From Geodermatophilus marinus (lineage in GTDB: Bacteria > Actinomycetota > Actinomycetes > Mycobacteriales > Geodermatophilaceae), in NCBI RefSeq assembly GCF_003428645.1, contig NZ_QVQH01000007.1, forward strand, positions 124,001-188,000: 64,000 nucleotides of DNA, in the 5' to 3' direction. The translations under genes were made by a program, and so were the position numbers. Shown here one piece after another: positions 1 to 8,765 of this stretch. The notes under the pieces were generated by a model, which made no database searches, was not told where the DNA came from, and saw only the letters and a list, made by a program, of their open reading frames with translations. Each line of letters begins with the position of its first letter. Position 1 is the first letter of the stretch.

Positions 1-1364
1 ATCGTCCCGTTCTGGTGCGCCACCCCGCCGATGCCGAGCTGGCCGCCGGCGTAGGTGCGGTTCTCGTGCACGTCGGACTCGCAGCGCATCGCGTCCAGCA
101 GGCCCTCCAGCCGCATCCGCAGCCGGGCCACCTCGGCCGCGTTGGTCCGCCGGTAGTGCAGGCTGATCCGCCCGTCGCGGTCGACGGTCACCCGGTTCTC
201 GTCCAGCGGCAGGTCCTCGGTGGTCAACCAGAAGTCGATCGAGTGCCGGGCCAGGTCGGCCGGGTCCCGGGCGTCGGGGACGTCGAAGCCGATGAGGACG
301 GCGTCGCTCTTGCCGTTCATCTGGATGGAGCCGACCGGGTACTCCCAGCCGGGGTCGAACGGGTCGGACCAGTAGAAGTCGTTGACCCCGAGCGTCTTCT
401 GGAACCGGGTCGGGTTCGGCGTCCGCGAGAACGCGACCAGGCCCGAGTTGTTGTGCAGCATCAGGTGCCGGCCGACGTGCCCGGAGCCGTTGCCCAGGCC
501 GGCCGGGTGCCGGTCCGACGTCGAGGACAGCAGCAGCGCCGCCGAGTTGATCGCCCCGGCGGCGAGGACGACGACGTCGGCGGTGTACTCCTCCCGCTCG
601 CCGTCCCGGTCGACGACGACCCGCGAGACGCTGCGCCCGGTCGGGTCGGTCTCCAGCCGGACGACCCGGGCGCGGGTCCGCAGCTGCACGTCCGGGTACC
701 GCAGCGCGGGCTCGACGGTCATCACCTGCGCGTCGGCCTTGCCGTTGACCAGGCACGGGAACCCGTCGCAGGTCGCGCAGCGGATGCACGCCGACAGGTG
801 CGGTCGGGCCTCGTCGAGCAGGATGCCGTTGGGCAGGGAGAAGGGGTGCAGCCCGGCCGCGGTGAGGTCGGCACGCAGCTGGGCGATGCGCGGCTCGTCG
901 CTGATCGCCGGCCACGGGTAGGGCCCGCTCGCCGGCGGGTCGTCCGGGTCCTCGCCGCGGGTGCCGTGCACCTGGTACAGCGCCTCGGCGCGGTCGTAGT
1001 ACGGCGCGAGGTCGGCGTAGGAGATCGGCCAGGCCGGGGAGACGCCGTCCACGTGCTGCACGGGGCCGAAGTCGCGCTCCCGGAAGCGGTAGAGGATCGC
1101 GCCGTAGAACTTGGTGTTCCCGCCGACGTAGTAGTGCTGCTTCGGGGTGAACCGGCGGCCGTCGGCGCCGTCGGTCCACTGCCCGCTGTTGGCGTAGCGC
1201 TTGTCCGCCCACAGCGCCTGCGGGTCCCAGTTCTGCGGTTCGCGGCGCAGCCGGTCGCCGCGCTCCAGCAGCAGCACCCTCTTCCCGGTCGGGGCGAGCG
1301 CCCAGGCGACGGCACCACCGCCGGCACCCGACCCGATGACGACGACGTCGGCGTGCTCGCTCAT
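1..1364 (-). CDS. GMC-family FAD-dependent oxidoreductase (C-terminus cut by window edge)
   Basis: About 454 residues are visible and the C-terminus lies beyond the left edge. The N-terminus carries a dinucleotide-binding Rossmann motif (VVVIGSGAGGGAVAWAL), then the GMC-type flavin attachment region (YYVGGNTKFYGAILYRFRERDF) and a Cys-rich stretch (CIRCATCDGFPC) seen in the long-chain alcohol/sugar dehydrogenase branch. Such enzymes oxidise an alcohol or sugar hydroxyl with FAD; the substrate is not readable here. The ATG start is preceded by GGAGAGG, and the upstream cyclase gene ends 13 bases before it. It is the last visible gene of a four-gene operon. Confidence 0.9.
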   Translation of the reverse strand, partial: MSEHADVVVIGSGAGGGAVAWALAPTGKRVLLLERGDRLRREPQNWDPQALWADKRYANSGQWTDGADGRRFTPKQHYYVGGNTKFYGAILYRFRERDFGPVQHVDGVSPAWPISYADLAPYYDRAEALYQVHGTRGEDPDDPPASGPYPWPAISDEPRIAQLRADLTAAGLHPFSLPNGILLDEARPHLSACIRCATCDGFPCLVNGKADAQVMTVEPALRYPDVQLRTRARVVRLETDPTGRSVSRVVVDRDGEREEYTADVVVLAAGAINSAALLLSSTSDRHPAGLGNGSGHVGRHLMLHNNSGLVAFSRTPNPTRFQKTLGVNDFYWSDPFDPGWEYPVGSIQMNGKSDAVLIGFDVPDARDPADLARHSIDFWLTTEDLPLDENRVTVDRDGRISLHYRRTNAAEVARLRMRLEGLLDAMRCESDVHENRTYAGGQLGIGGVAHQNGT

Positions 1365-1377
1365 GGCGGACCTCTCC

Positions 1378-2310
1378 TCAGGTGATCGCGAGCGGGGTGA
1401 CCCAGGCGCCGGTGGCGCCGAGCAGCTTGGCGTGGCTGACCACGAGGCAGAACTCGCGCAGCCCGGCGGCGGCCGCCTCGGCCAGCCGCAGGTTCTCCAG
1501 CACGACCACGCCGTGCCGGACGTTCAGCGTCTGAGGGACGACGAACGGCTCATCGGGGTCCTCCGGAGGCACCGGCCCGTAGCTCCAGGTGTCGCACCCG
1601 GTGAGCGCGACCCGCTGCGCGGCCAGCCACCCCGCCAGCTCCAGGCCCGGGCCGGGCTCGCCCGCGCCGTAGCCGGCCGGGTCGTCGTCCCAGAGCCGCC
1701 CCCAGCCGGTGTGGAACAGCACGGCGTCCCCCGGCCGCAGCCGCCGGCCGCCGAGCGCGGCCTCGGCGTCGGCGACGGTGACCACGTCGCCGGGCTCGAG
1801 GGCGGCGACCCCGCGGGCCGCGGCCACGTCGAGCAGCAGCCCGCGGGTGACGACCTGCGGCAGGGAGTCCACGCCCAGCCGGCTGGTGCCGTGCTCCTCG
1901 GCGATGTCGGCCAGCCGGTGGCCGTTGTACGTGCGGTCGCCGACCTGCAGGTGGTTGAGCGCGTCCAGGTGCGTGCCCATCTGCTGGGTGGCGGTGACCT
2001 GCTCGACCACCCAGTTGACCGCGTTGCGGCCCCAGCCCTCGGGGGTCCCGCCCGGCCGGCGGCGGTTGACGGCGTGGGCGTTGGTGGTCAGGTACGAGCG
2101 GTAGGTGCGGCCGGGGAACGCCGGCACCCCGGCGTGCAGCACGTGCGCCAGGTCGAGCACCCGGCCGGTGCGGACCAGCGACACCGCCGCCAGCACCGTC
2201 GCCGGCGTGATCTCGTTGAGCGCGCCGGCCTGGTCGTCCGCGCCCCACCGCGAGGGGAACCACCCCGCCGTCCGCTCCGCGACGGGCGGCGAGGTGCCGA
2301 CGGCGGTCAC
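1378..2310 (-). CDS. Cyclase / kynurenine-formamidase-like metal hydrolase
   Basis: 310 residues. The metal-binding signature of the cyclase family is visible as QMGTHLDALNH, with a later VLFHTGW segment typical of the fold. The family hydrolyses amide, ester or lactone bonds, for example N-formylkynurenine or isatin; the substrate here is not known. I chose the GTG start at 2310 because it overlaps the stop of the upstream SDR gene as GTGA, implying translational coupling. Co-transcription with an SDR and a GMC oxidase suggests that a cyclic intermediate made by oxidation is opened by this enzyme; that is inference. Confidence 0.88.
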   Translation of the reverse strand: MTAVGTSPPVAERTAGWFPSRWGADDQAGALNEITPATVLAAVSLVRTGRVLDLAHVLHAGVPAFPGRTYRSYLTTNAHAVNRRRPGGTPEGWGRNAVNWVVEQVTATQQMGTHLDALNHLQVGDRTYNGHRLADIAEEHGTSRLGVDSLPQVVTRGLLLDVAAARGVAALEPGDVVTVADAEAALGGRRLRPGDAVLFHTGWGRLWDDDPAGYGAGEPGPGLELAGWLAAQRVALTGCDTWSYGPVPPEDPDEPFVVPQTLNVRHGVVVLENLRLAEAAAAGLREFCLVVSHAKLLGATGAWVTPLAIT

Positions 2311-3128
2311 TCCGAGGACCAGGTGGTCTCGAACGACGGGTAGAGCGTCAGCCCGCCGTCGACGAACAGCGTCTGGCCGGTGATGTAGGCGGCCTCGTCG
2401 GAGCACAGGAACGCGGTGACCGCGGCCATCTCCTCGGCGTCGCCGGCCCGGCGCATCGGGATGTGGCTCTCCACCATGCGCCGCTTGACCGGGTCGTCGA
2501 TCCACGAGCGGTTGATCGGCGTGACCGTGGCGCCCGGGCCGACGCCGTTGACCCGGATGCCGCGGGCGGCGTACTCCAGCGCCAGGGTGCGGGTCAGGTT
2601 CTGCATGCCGCCCTTGGACACCGAGTAGCCCACGAACCGCGGCTTCGGGATCACCTGGTGCACGCTCGAGACGTTGACGATGCTCCCCGGCCGGTCCGCC
2701 CGCAGCCACGCGCGGATGGCCTGCTGGCTGCACAGGAACGCCCCGCGCAGGTTGACCGCCAGCACCTTGTCGAAGGCGGCGACGTCGAGCTCGTCGCTGT
2801 CGGCGGCGACCTGGATGCCGGCGTTGTTGACGAGCAGGTCGACCCGGCCGTACTCGCCGAGCACCCGGTCGAACATCGCGGCGACCTGGTCCTCCTGCGA
2901 GACGTCGGCGGCGACCAGCAGCGGCCGGGTGCCGGCCGCCGACATCTCCTTCATGCAGATCTCGACGCCGTGCTCGATGGCCTCCCGGGTCTCCTCCGCG
3001 CCCTGCGGCGGGCCGACGTAGTTGATCGCCACGTCGACGCCCTCCTGGCCCAGCCGGATGGCGATGGCCTGGCCGATGCCGGAGCTCCCGCCGGTCACCA
3101 GCGCCGTCCTGCCCTGCAGTCCCTTCAT
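2307..3128 (-). CDS. SDR-family oxidoreductase (glucose 1-dehydrogenase-like)
   Basis: 273 residues with a classical SDR layout: cofactor motif TGGSSGIG near residue 12, NNAG near residue 90, catalytic Ser (NVSSVHQV) and YSVSKGG, and a C-terminal TGQTLFVDGGLTLYPSF. It probably oxidises or reduces a hydroxyl/keto group with NAD(P)(H). The annotation glucose 1-dehydrogenase is common for this subgroup but does not fix the substrate. The ATG overlaps the stop of the preceding gene as ATGA, and its own stop overlaps the next start, so it sits in the middle of a translationally coupled operon. Confidence 0.92.
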   Translation of the reverse strand: MKGLQGRTALVTGGSSGIGQAIAIRLGQEGVDVAINYVGPPQGAEETREAIEHGVEICMKEMSAAGTRPLLVAADVSQEDQVAAMFDRVLGEYGRVDLLVNNAGIQVAADSDELDVAAFDKVLAVNLRGAFLCSQQAIRAWLRADRPGSIVNVSSVHQVIPKPRFVGYSVSKGGMQNLTRTLALEYAARGIRVNGVGPGATVTPINRSWIDDPVKRRMVESHIPMRRAGDAEEMAAVTAFLCSDEAAYITGQTLFVDGGLTLYPSFETTWSSE

Positions 3129-3847
3129 GACCTGCTCCTGTCGGTGCGTGCTGCCTCGGTCCGTGCCTCGTCGATGCGTGCCTTGGCCTGGAGGAAGAAG
3201 TCGAGGACGTCGTCGGCGGCGGGGACCTGCGCGGCGGTGCGCACGGCGCCGAACGGCGCGGTCCAGAAGTCCCGGTCGACGTCGGGGCCGGCGGGCCGGC
3301 CCTCGTGCGGGCCGGCGTAGGCGTAGGGCTCGGGGACGGCGTCGTCGCCGGGGGAGACGCCGTAGTTCACCGCGTCGTGCGTGATGCCGAGGTCGAGGTG
3401 CTCGGGCCACAGCACCGGCTCCTGCGGGCTGCCGAGCGCGGCGGCCAGCCGGCGCAGGGCGGCGTCGCCGAGGGCGTACCAGGCGGCCAGGGTCGCGGCC
3501 GCCTCGAGGTCGACGGGCAGCGGCGCGTCCGGGTCCGACGAGGTCGCCGGGGTGTAGCTGCCGGTCAGGCCGGGCCGGACGCCGGCGGCCGCGGCGACCT
3601 CGCGCAGCGTCGTCAGCGGCGTCCCGCTGCGGCCGTCGGGGCCGGTGACCACCAGCCGGTCACCGACGACGGCGAGCTGCCGGCCGTCGACGCCGGCGGT
3701 GGTGCCGAACCCGCCGGGGAGGGCGCGCAGCCGGATCGTCCCGGCGGCGGCGTACTGGCCGGCGGCGAGGACGTGCTCGGCCACCCGGTGCCAGCTCTCC
3801 CGGGTGGCGGGGGCCGCGGATCGGTCTCGGGTCTCGGTGGGTGTCAC
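3125..3847 (-). CDS. Conserved actinobacterial protein of unknown function
   Basis: 240 residues, soluble, with no signal peptide or membrane segment. I do not recognise a named domain. The stretch [23 protein letters not shown], followed by [11 protein letters not shown] and DFWTAPFGA, looks like a conserved actinobacterial family core, with a helical C-terminus. It is the first gene of the operon with the SDR, cyclase and GMC oxidase. Its start is only about 55 bases from the divergent RNase Z start, so the two promoters must be back to back. Confidence 0.75.
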   Translation of the reverse strand: MTPTETRDRSAAPATRESWHRVAEHVLAAGQYAAAGTIRLRALPGGFGTTAGVDGRQLAVVGDRLVVTGPDGRSGTPLTTLREVAAAAGVRPGLTGSYTPATSSDPDAPLPVDLEAAATLAAWYALGDAALRRLAAALGSPQEPVLWPEHLDLGITHDAVNYGVSPGDDAVPEPYAYAGPHEGRPAGPDVDRDFWTAPFGAVRTAAQVPAADDVLDFFLQAKARIDEARTEAARTDRSRS

Positions 3848-3890
3848 GAGGCTGTGGTCTGCCGCGGCGGCGGGACGTTACGCCCCCGCC

Positions 3891-3903
3891 TACGGTCGGC
3901 GGG
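3891..3903 (+). promoter_or_regulatory. -10 element for a leaderless rnz transcript
   Basis: TACGGT at 3891-3896 fits the actinobacterial -10 consensus TANNNT and stands 7 bases before the GTG start of rnz. That leaves no room for a ribosome-binding site, so the transcript probably begins at the start codon. Confidence 0.55.
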
Positions 3904-4821
3904 GTGACGGTCCGCGAGCTCGTCGTCCTCGGCACCGCCAGCCAGGTCCCGACCCGCACTCGCAACCACAACGGGTACCTGCTGCGCTGGGACGGGCAGG
4001 GGCTGCTGTTCGACCCCGGGGAGGGCACGCAGCGGCAGATGCTGCTCGCGGGCGTCCCGAGCAGCGCGGTCACGCGGATCTGCCTGACCCACTTCCACGG
4101 CGACCACTGCCTCGGCCTGCCGGGCGTGGTGCAGCGCATGTCGCTGGACGGCGTGACCCGGCCGGTACCGGTGCACTCCCCGGCGTCCGGGCGGCCCTTC
4201 CTCGACCGGCTGCTGGCCGCATCGGCCTTCCGCGACGTCACCGACCTGCGCCCCGAGCCGGTGCGGGAGGACGGCGTCCTCGACCCCGGCCCGCCCGTGC
4301 TGGAGGCATGCCGCCTGGACCACGCGGTCGACGCCGTCGGCTACCGCCTGGTCGAGCCGGATGGCCGCCGCATGCTGCCCGACCGGCTGGCCGCGGCGGG
4401 GATCGCCGGTCCCGACGTCGGCCGGCTGCAGCGCGAGGGGGTGCTCGACACCGGCGGCCGGACGGTGCGGCTGGCGGAGGTCAGCGCGCCGCGGCCGGGT
4501 CAGCGGTTCGCCTTCGTGATGGACACCCGGCTCTGCGACGGCATGCACACCCTCGCCGACGGCGCCGACCTGCTCGTCGTCGAGGCCACCTTCCTGCACG
4601 AGGACGCCGCCCTCGCCCACGAGTACGGGCACCTCACCGCCCGCCAGGCGGCCGGGGTGGCCGCGGAGTGCGGGGTGCGCCGGCTGGTGCTCACCCACTT
4701 CTCGCAGCGCTACCCCGACCCCCGGGCGTTCCGCGACGAGGCGGCCGCCGTCTTCGCCGGGGACCTGGTCGTCGCCGAGGACCTCGCGACCGTGCCGCTG
4801 CCCCCGCGCCGGGCCCCGTAG
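3904..4821 (+). CDS. rnz: Ribonuclease Z (tRNA 3'-end endonuclease)
   Basis: 305 residues of the metallo-beta-lactamase fold. RNase Z hallmarks are present: NxGYLL near the N-terminus, [11 protein letters not shown], the zinc motif [13 protein letters not shown] (residues 62-74), GHLTARQAA and the C-terminal [10 protein letters not shown]. The enzyme removes 3' trailers from tRNA precursors. The GTG start at 3904 is supported by a -10 box just upstream and by the alignment of [11 protein letters not shown] with the usual family N-terminus. The stop codon is TAG, relevant because UAG appears to encode selenocysteine elsewhere in this window. Confidence 0.93.
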   Translation: MTVRELVVLGTASQVPTRTRNHNGYLLRWDGQGLLFDPGEGTQRQMLLAGVPSSAVTRICLTHFHGDHCLGLPGVVQRMSLDGVTRPVPVHSPASGRPFLDRLLAASAFRDVTDLRPEPVREDGVLDPGPPVLEACRLDHAVDAVGYRLVEPDGRRMLPDRLAAAGIAGPDVGRLQREGVLDTGGRTVRLAEVSAPRPGQRFAFVMDTRLCDGMHTLADGADLLVVEATFLHEDAALAHEYGHLTARQAAGVAAECGVRRLVLTHFSQRYPDPRAFRDEAAAVFAGDLVVAEDLATVPLPPRRAP

Positions 4822-4829
4822 ACGCGGGC

Positions 4830-4860
4830 GGGCCGGCACCGGTGTTCCCGGTGCCGGCCC
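4830..4860. terminator. Bidirectional terminator hairpin between rnz and dctA
   Basis: A perfect 13-bp inverted repeat (4830-4842 and 4848-4860) with a 5-base loop lies between two convergent genes. Confidence 0.75.
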
Positions 4861-4882
4861 CGGCCCGTGCGGGCGGTGCGGG

Positions 4883-6292
4883 TCAGCGCAGCGACGCCTG
4901 CGCCAGCTCCCGCTCCTCGGCCGCGGCGTCGCGGTCGCCGGGCCCGGCGGCGGTCGCCGAGGTCGGCAGCTCCGCGGCGCCGTGCTCGTCGTCGAGCATG
5001 GTGGCCTCGTCGAACGGGGCGCTGCCGGAGAGCGCGGCCGACAGCTGCTCGCGGTCCAGCTCGCGGGTCCAGGTGGCGACCAGCACGGTGGCCACCGCGT
5101 TGCCGGCGAAGTTGGTCAGCGCCCGGGCCTCGGACATGAACCGGTCGATGCCGACGATGAGGCCGACGCCGTCGAGCAGGTCCGGCCGGTGCGCCGAGAG
5201 CCCGCCGGCCAGGGTGGCCAGACCCGCGCCGGTGACGCCGGCCGCGCCCTTGGAGGCGACGATCATGAACAGCAGCAGGCCGACCTGCTCGCCGACCGAC
5301 AGCGGGTCGCCCAGCGCCGTGGCGATGAACAGCGAGGCCATCGTCAGGTAGATGGCGGTGCCGTCGAGGTTGAACGAGTACCCGGTCGGGACGACGATCC
5401 CGGCGACCGGCTTGCTCACGCCGGCGTGCTCCATCTTCGCGATCAGCCGGGGCAGCGCGGTCTCCGAGGAGGAGGTCGACACGATGAGCAGGAACTCCCG
5501 GCCGAGGTAGCGCAGCAGGCTGAAGAGGTTGACCCCGGCGACCAGACGCAGCAGCAGGCCGAGGACGACGACCACGAACAGGCCGCAGGTCGCGTAGAAG
5601 CCCAGCATGATCACCGCGAGGCTCTTCAGCGCGTCGACGCCGGTCTCGCCGACGACGGCGGCGATCGCCCCGAAGGCGCCGACGGGGGCCGCCCACATGA
5701 TCATGGCGAGGATGCGGAAGACCAGCTTCTGCAGGTGCCCGACGCCGCGCAGCAGCGGCTCACCGGCCGGCCCCATCGCCTGGATGGCGAACCCGACGAG
5801 CAGCGCGACGAGCAGCGCCTGCAGCACCGAGCCGTCGGTCAGCGCCGACAGCAGCGAGGTCGGGATGAGCCCCAGCAGGAAGTCCGTCGTCCCCCCGCTC
5901 TCGTGCGCGGTGGCCGCCAGCTCGGCGCCCTCGCCGCGCAGGTCCGCAGAGATCTGCAGCCCGTCGCCCGGGTGCAGCAGGTTGCCGACCACCAGGCCGA
6001 TGGCCAGCGCCACCGTCGACATCAGCAGGAAGTAGCCGAGCGCCAGCCCGCCGACCCGGCCGACCTTGGCCGCCTGCCGGATCGAGCCGATGCCCAGCAC
6101 GATGGTGCAGAAGATGACCGGCGCGATGATCATCTTGATCAGGCCGACAAACGCCGTCCCGATCCACTTGAGCCCGGCGGCGAACTCGGGGAACAGCAGG
6201 CCGACGCCGATGCCGGCGAGGACGGCGGCGATCACCGCGAGGTAGAGCCAGTGGGTGCGGTCGCGCCGGGCGACCGCTGCGGGGTGGGCCAT
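4883..6292 (-). CDS. dctA: Dicarboxylate/amino acid:cation symporter (DctA/GltP family)
   Basis: 469 residues with about eight to ten hydrophobic segments, the family signature GYSFNLDGTAIYLTMASLFIA and a later EARALTNFAGNAVA helix. It imports C4-dicarboxylates or acidic amino acids with cations. The C-terminus is a long hydrophilic tail (RELDREQLSAALSGSAPFDEATMLDDEHGAAELP) absent from minimal family members. It is divergent from a CitA/DctS-type sensor kinase and its response regulator, which supports C4-dicarboxylate or citrate uptake under control of that pair. Confidence 0.92.
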   Translation of the reverse strand: MAHPAAVARRDRTHWLYLAVIAAVLAGIGVGLLFPEFAAGLKWIGTAFVGLIKMIIAPVIFCTIVLGIGSIRQAAKVGRVGGLALGYFLLMSTVALAIGLVVGNLLHPGDGLQISADLRGEGAELAATAHESGGTTDFLLGLIPTSLLSALTDGSVLQALLVALLVGFAIQAMGPAGEPLLRGVGHLQKLVFRILAMIMWAAPVGAFGAIAAVVGETGVDALKSLAVIMLGFYATCGLFVVVVLGLLLRLVAGVNLFSLLRYLGREFLLIVSTSSSETALPRLIAKMEHAGVSKPVAGIVVPTGYSFNLDGTAIYLTMASLFIATALGDPLSVGEQVGLLLFMIVASKGAAGVTGAGLATLAGGLSAHRPDLLDGVGLIVGIDRFMSEARALTNFAGNAVATVLVATWTRELDREQLSAALSGSAPFDEATMLDDEHGAAELPTSATAAGPGDRDAAAEERELAQASLR

Positions 6293-6360
6293 GGGTGCTC
6301 CTGGGGATCGGCTGCGGGGAGTCGACCGGGAGGGCGACGCGGATCACGGTGCGGGATGCG

Positions 6361-6374
6361 GTGACCGCGGTCAC
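6361..6374. promoter_or_regulatory. Perfect 14-bp palindrome, candidate operator of the dctA/sensor-kinase divergent promoter
   Basis: GTGACCGCGGTCAC is a perfect palindrome in the 136-base divergent region. It lies 69 bases upstream of the dctA start and 55 bases upstream of the kinase start, so it is placed to bind the response regulator encoded at 8045. Binding is inferred from position only. Confidence 0.45.
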
Positions 6375-6428
6375 GGATGCGTTCATTCCGTTCACGCCCC
6401 GCGCGCGGCAGCGCGGGACACTCGCTGC

Positions 6429-8048
6429 GTGCCCGCCTCCGCCCGTCCCCGCCCTCCGGGGGGCACCCGGCCCCGGGAGACCAGCCTGGCCCGCCGGCTG
6501 CTGGTGCTGCAGGCCGCGGTCGTCGGCGTCCTCGTCCTGGCGATGACCGTGGTGGCCTGGCTGGACGCGCGGGAGGCCGTGCGGGACACGGCCGAGGAGC
6601 AGACCGTCGCGGTCGTGGAGAGCATCGCCGACTCGCCGCTGGTGGCCGACGCGGTGGCCGGCCCGGACCCGACCGCGGTGCTGCAGCCCTACGTCGAGCA
6701 GGTCCGCGCCGACACCGGCATCTCCTTCGTCACCGTCCTCGCCCCCGACCGCACCCGCTGGACCCACCCCGACCCGGCGGAGATCGGCCGGCCGTTCCTG
6801 GGCACGATCGCCCCGGCGCTGGCCGGCCGGACCTTCACCGAGACCTACACCGGGACCCTGGGGCCCTCGGTGCGGACGACGGGCCCGGTGTTCGGCGCCG
6901 ACGGCGAGGTGGTCGCGCTGGTGTCGGCGGGGGTCACCGTCGAGGCGATCGGCCGGGACCTGGCCGCCGCCGTCCCGGGGATCGCGGGCACCGCCGCGGC
7001 GACGGTGGCCGCCGGCGCGCTGGGCAGCTGGGCGCTGGCCCGCCGGCTGCGCCGGCAGACCCACGGGCTCTCCCCGGAGGCGCTGGCGCGGATGGTCGAG
7101 TACCACCACGGCGTGCTGCACGCCGTCCGGGAGGGCCTGCTCCTGGTGGACGCCGACGCGCGGGTGCAGCTGGTCAACGACGAGGCGCGGCGGCTGCTCG
7201 ACCTCCCCGGTGACCCGACGGGGTGCCGGGTCACCGAGCTGGGCCTGCCCGCGGAGCTGGCCGAGGTGCTGGCCAGCCGCCGCACCGCCGTCGACGAGGT
7301 GCACCTGACCGGCAGCCGCGTGCTCGTGGTCAGCCAGGCCCCGCCGTCGGGCGCCGGCGGCGGCACGGTGGTGACCCTGCGCGACCGCACCGAGCTGCAG
7401 CGGCTGACCGGCGAGCTGGACAGCGTGCGCTCCTTCGCCGAGTCGCTGCGCGCGCAGGCGCACGAGGCGGCCAACCGGCTGCACACCACGGTCTCGCTCG
7501 TCGAGCTCGGCCGCACCGACGAGGCGGTCGAGTTCGCCACCGAGCAGCTGCGCACCGCGCAGGAGCTCACCGACCGGGTGGTCTCGGCGGTCGAGGAGCC
7601 GGTGCTGGCCGCGCTGCTGCTCGGGAAGGCGGCCACCGCGGCCGAGCGGGGGGTGCGGCTGGAGATCGACGCCGGCAGCGTCGGGGCGACCGGGCTGCCC
7701 GGCGGGGACCTGGTCACGGTGGTCGGCAACCTGCTGGACAACGCGATCGAGGCCGCGCTGGCCGGCGACCCGCCGCGGGAGGTCGAGGTCGGCCTCGAGG
7801 TGGTCGGGGGCGCGCTGGAGGTCCGGGTCGAGGACACCGGCCCCGGGATCGCTGCGGCCGACCTCGGGCGGGTGTTCCGGCGCGGCTGGACGACGAAGGC
7901 CGCCGACGGCGCGCCGCACGGGCTGGGCCTGGCGCTGGTGGCCGCCGTCGTGCGCCGGCACGGCGGCGAGCTGAGGGTGCGCCCGGGCCCGGGGGCGGAG
8001 TTCCGCGTGACCCTGCCGCTGCGGTCGCCGGCCGGGGCGGCGCCGTGA
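6429..8048 (+). CDS. Sensor histidine kinase, CitA/DcuS/DctS type
   Basis: 539 residues. A first membrane segment (about residues 22-44) is followed by an extracytoplasmic sensor of about 130 residues, a second membrane segment near 180-200, a PAS-like region and a kinase module. The phospho-acceptor His is near residue 345 in HEAANRLHTTVSLVELG, which matches the CitA/DcuS subgroup. The ATPase boxes are NLLDNAIEAA, DTGPGI and HGLGLALV. The GTG at 6429 places the first membrane helix at the expected distance; longer versions would read into the promoter. It overlaps the response regulator gene as GTGA. Confidence 0.9.
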   Translation: MPASARPRPPGGTRPRETSLARRLLVLQAAVVGVLVLAMTVVAWLDAREAVRDTAEEQTVAVVESIADSPLVADAVAGPDPTAVLQPYVEQVRADTGISFVTVLAPDRTRWTHPDPAEIGRPFLGTIAPALAGRTFTETYTGTLGPSVRTTGPVFGADGEVVALVSAGVTVEAIGRDLAAAVPGIAGTAAATVAAGALGSWALARRLRRQTHGLSPEALARMVEYHHGVLHAVREGLLLVDADARVQLVNDEARRLLDLPGDPTGCRVTELGLPAELAEVLASRRTAVDEVHLTGSRVLVVSQAPPSGAGGGTVVTLRDRTELQRLTGELDSVRSFAESLRAQAHEAANRLHTTVSLVELGRTDEAVEFATEQLRTAQELTDRVVSAVEEPVLAALLLGKAATAAERGVRLEIDAGSVGATGLPGGDLVTVVGNLLDNAIEAALAGDPPREVEVGLEVVGGALEVRVEDTGPGIAAADLGRVFRRGWTTKAADGAPHGLGLALVAAVVRRHGGELRVRPGPGAEFRVTLPLRSPAGAAP

Positions 8049-8728
8049 CCCCCGGGGCCGGGATCTCCGTGCTGGTGGTGGAGGACGAGCCGGTCGCCGC
8101 GGAGGCGCACCGGGCCTACGTGGCCCGGACCCCGGGGTTCGCCGCGACCGCGGTCGCCGCCACCGGCGCGCAGGCCCTCGAGGCGCTGGCCCGCGGCCCG
8201 GTCGACCTGGTGCTGCTGGACATGAACCTCCCCGACACGCACGGCATCGAGCTGTGCCGGCGGATCCGCGCGGCGGGCGCGGACGTCGACGTCCTGGCGG
8301 TGACCTCCGCCCGCGAGCTGTCCACCGTGCGCGCGGCCGCGGCGCACGGCGTGGTCGGCTACCTGCTCAAGCCGTTCACCTACCCGGCGCTGCGCGACCG
8401 GCTGCTCGCCTACGCCGAGTACCGGGCGCGGCTGCGCGGCGGCGGCGACGCGGCCGGGCAGGACGAGGTGGACCGGGTGCTCGACGCGGTGCGCCCGTCC
8501 CGGTCGGCGCCGCTGCCCAAGGGGATGGGGCGGGAGACGCTGGACGCGGTGGTGGCCGCCGTCCGCGCCGGGGACGGGCTGTCGGCGGCCGAGACCGGGC
8601 AGGTGATCGGCGCGTCGCGGATCACCGCCCGGCGCTACCTGGAGTACCTGGCGGACACCGGGCTGGTCGAGCGCGCGCCGCGGTACGGCGGCACGGGCCG
8701 CCCGGAGCTGGAGTACCGCTGGCGCTGA
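8045..8728 (+). CDS. Response regulator of the CitB/DcuR/DctR family
   Basis: 227 residues. The receiver domain (about 1-125) has an acidic pocket (VVEDEP), the phosphorylatable Asp59 in LVLLDMNLPDTHG, and the Lys in LLKPF. The C-terminal region (ETLDAVVAAVRAGDGLSAAETGQVIGASRITARRYLEYLADTGLVERAPRYGGTGRPELEYRW) is the helix-turn-helix of the CitB type. It is coupled to the kinase gene by a GTGA overlap and probably activates the divergent dctA. Confidence 0.9.
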   Translation: MTPGAGISVLVVEDEPVAAEAHRAYVARTPGFAATAVAATGAQALEALARGPVDLVLLDMNLPDTHGIELCRRIRAAGADVDVLAVTSARELSTVRAAAAHGVVGYLLKPFTYPALRDRLLAYAEYRARLRGGGDAAGQDEVDRVLDAVRPSRSAPLPKGMGRETLDAVVAAVRAGDGLSAAETGQVIGASRITARRYLEYLADTGLVERAPRYGGTGRPELEYRWR

Positions 8729-8765
8729 GGAGCTGCGCCACCCACGGCACCCGCGCCCGCCGGGG

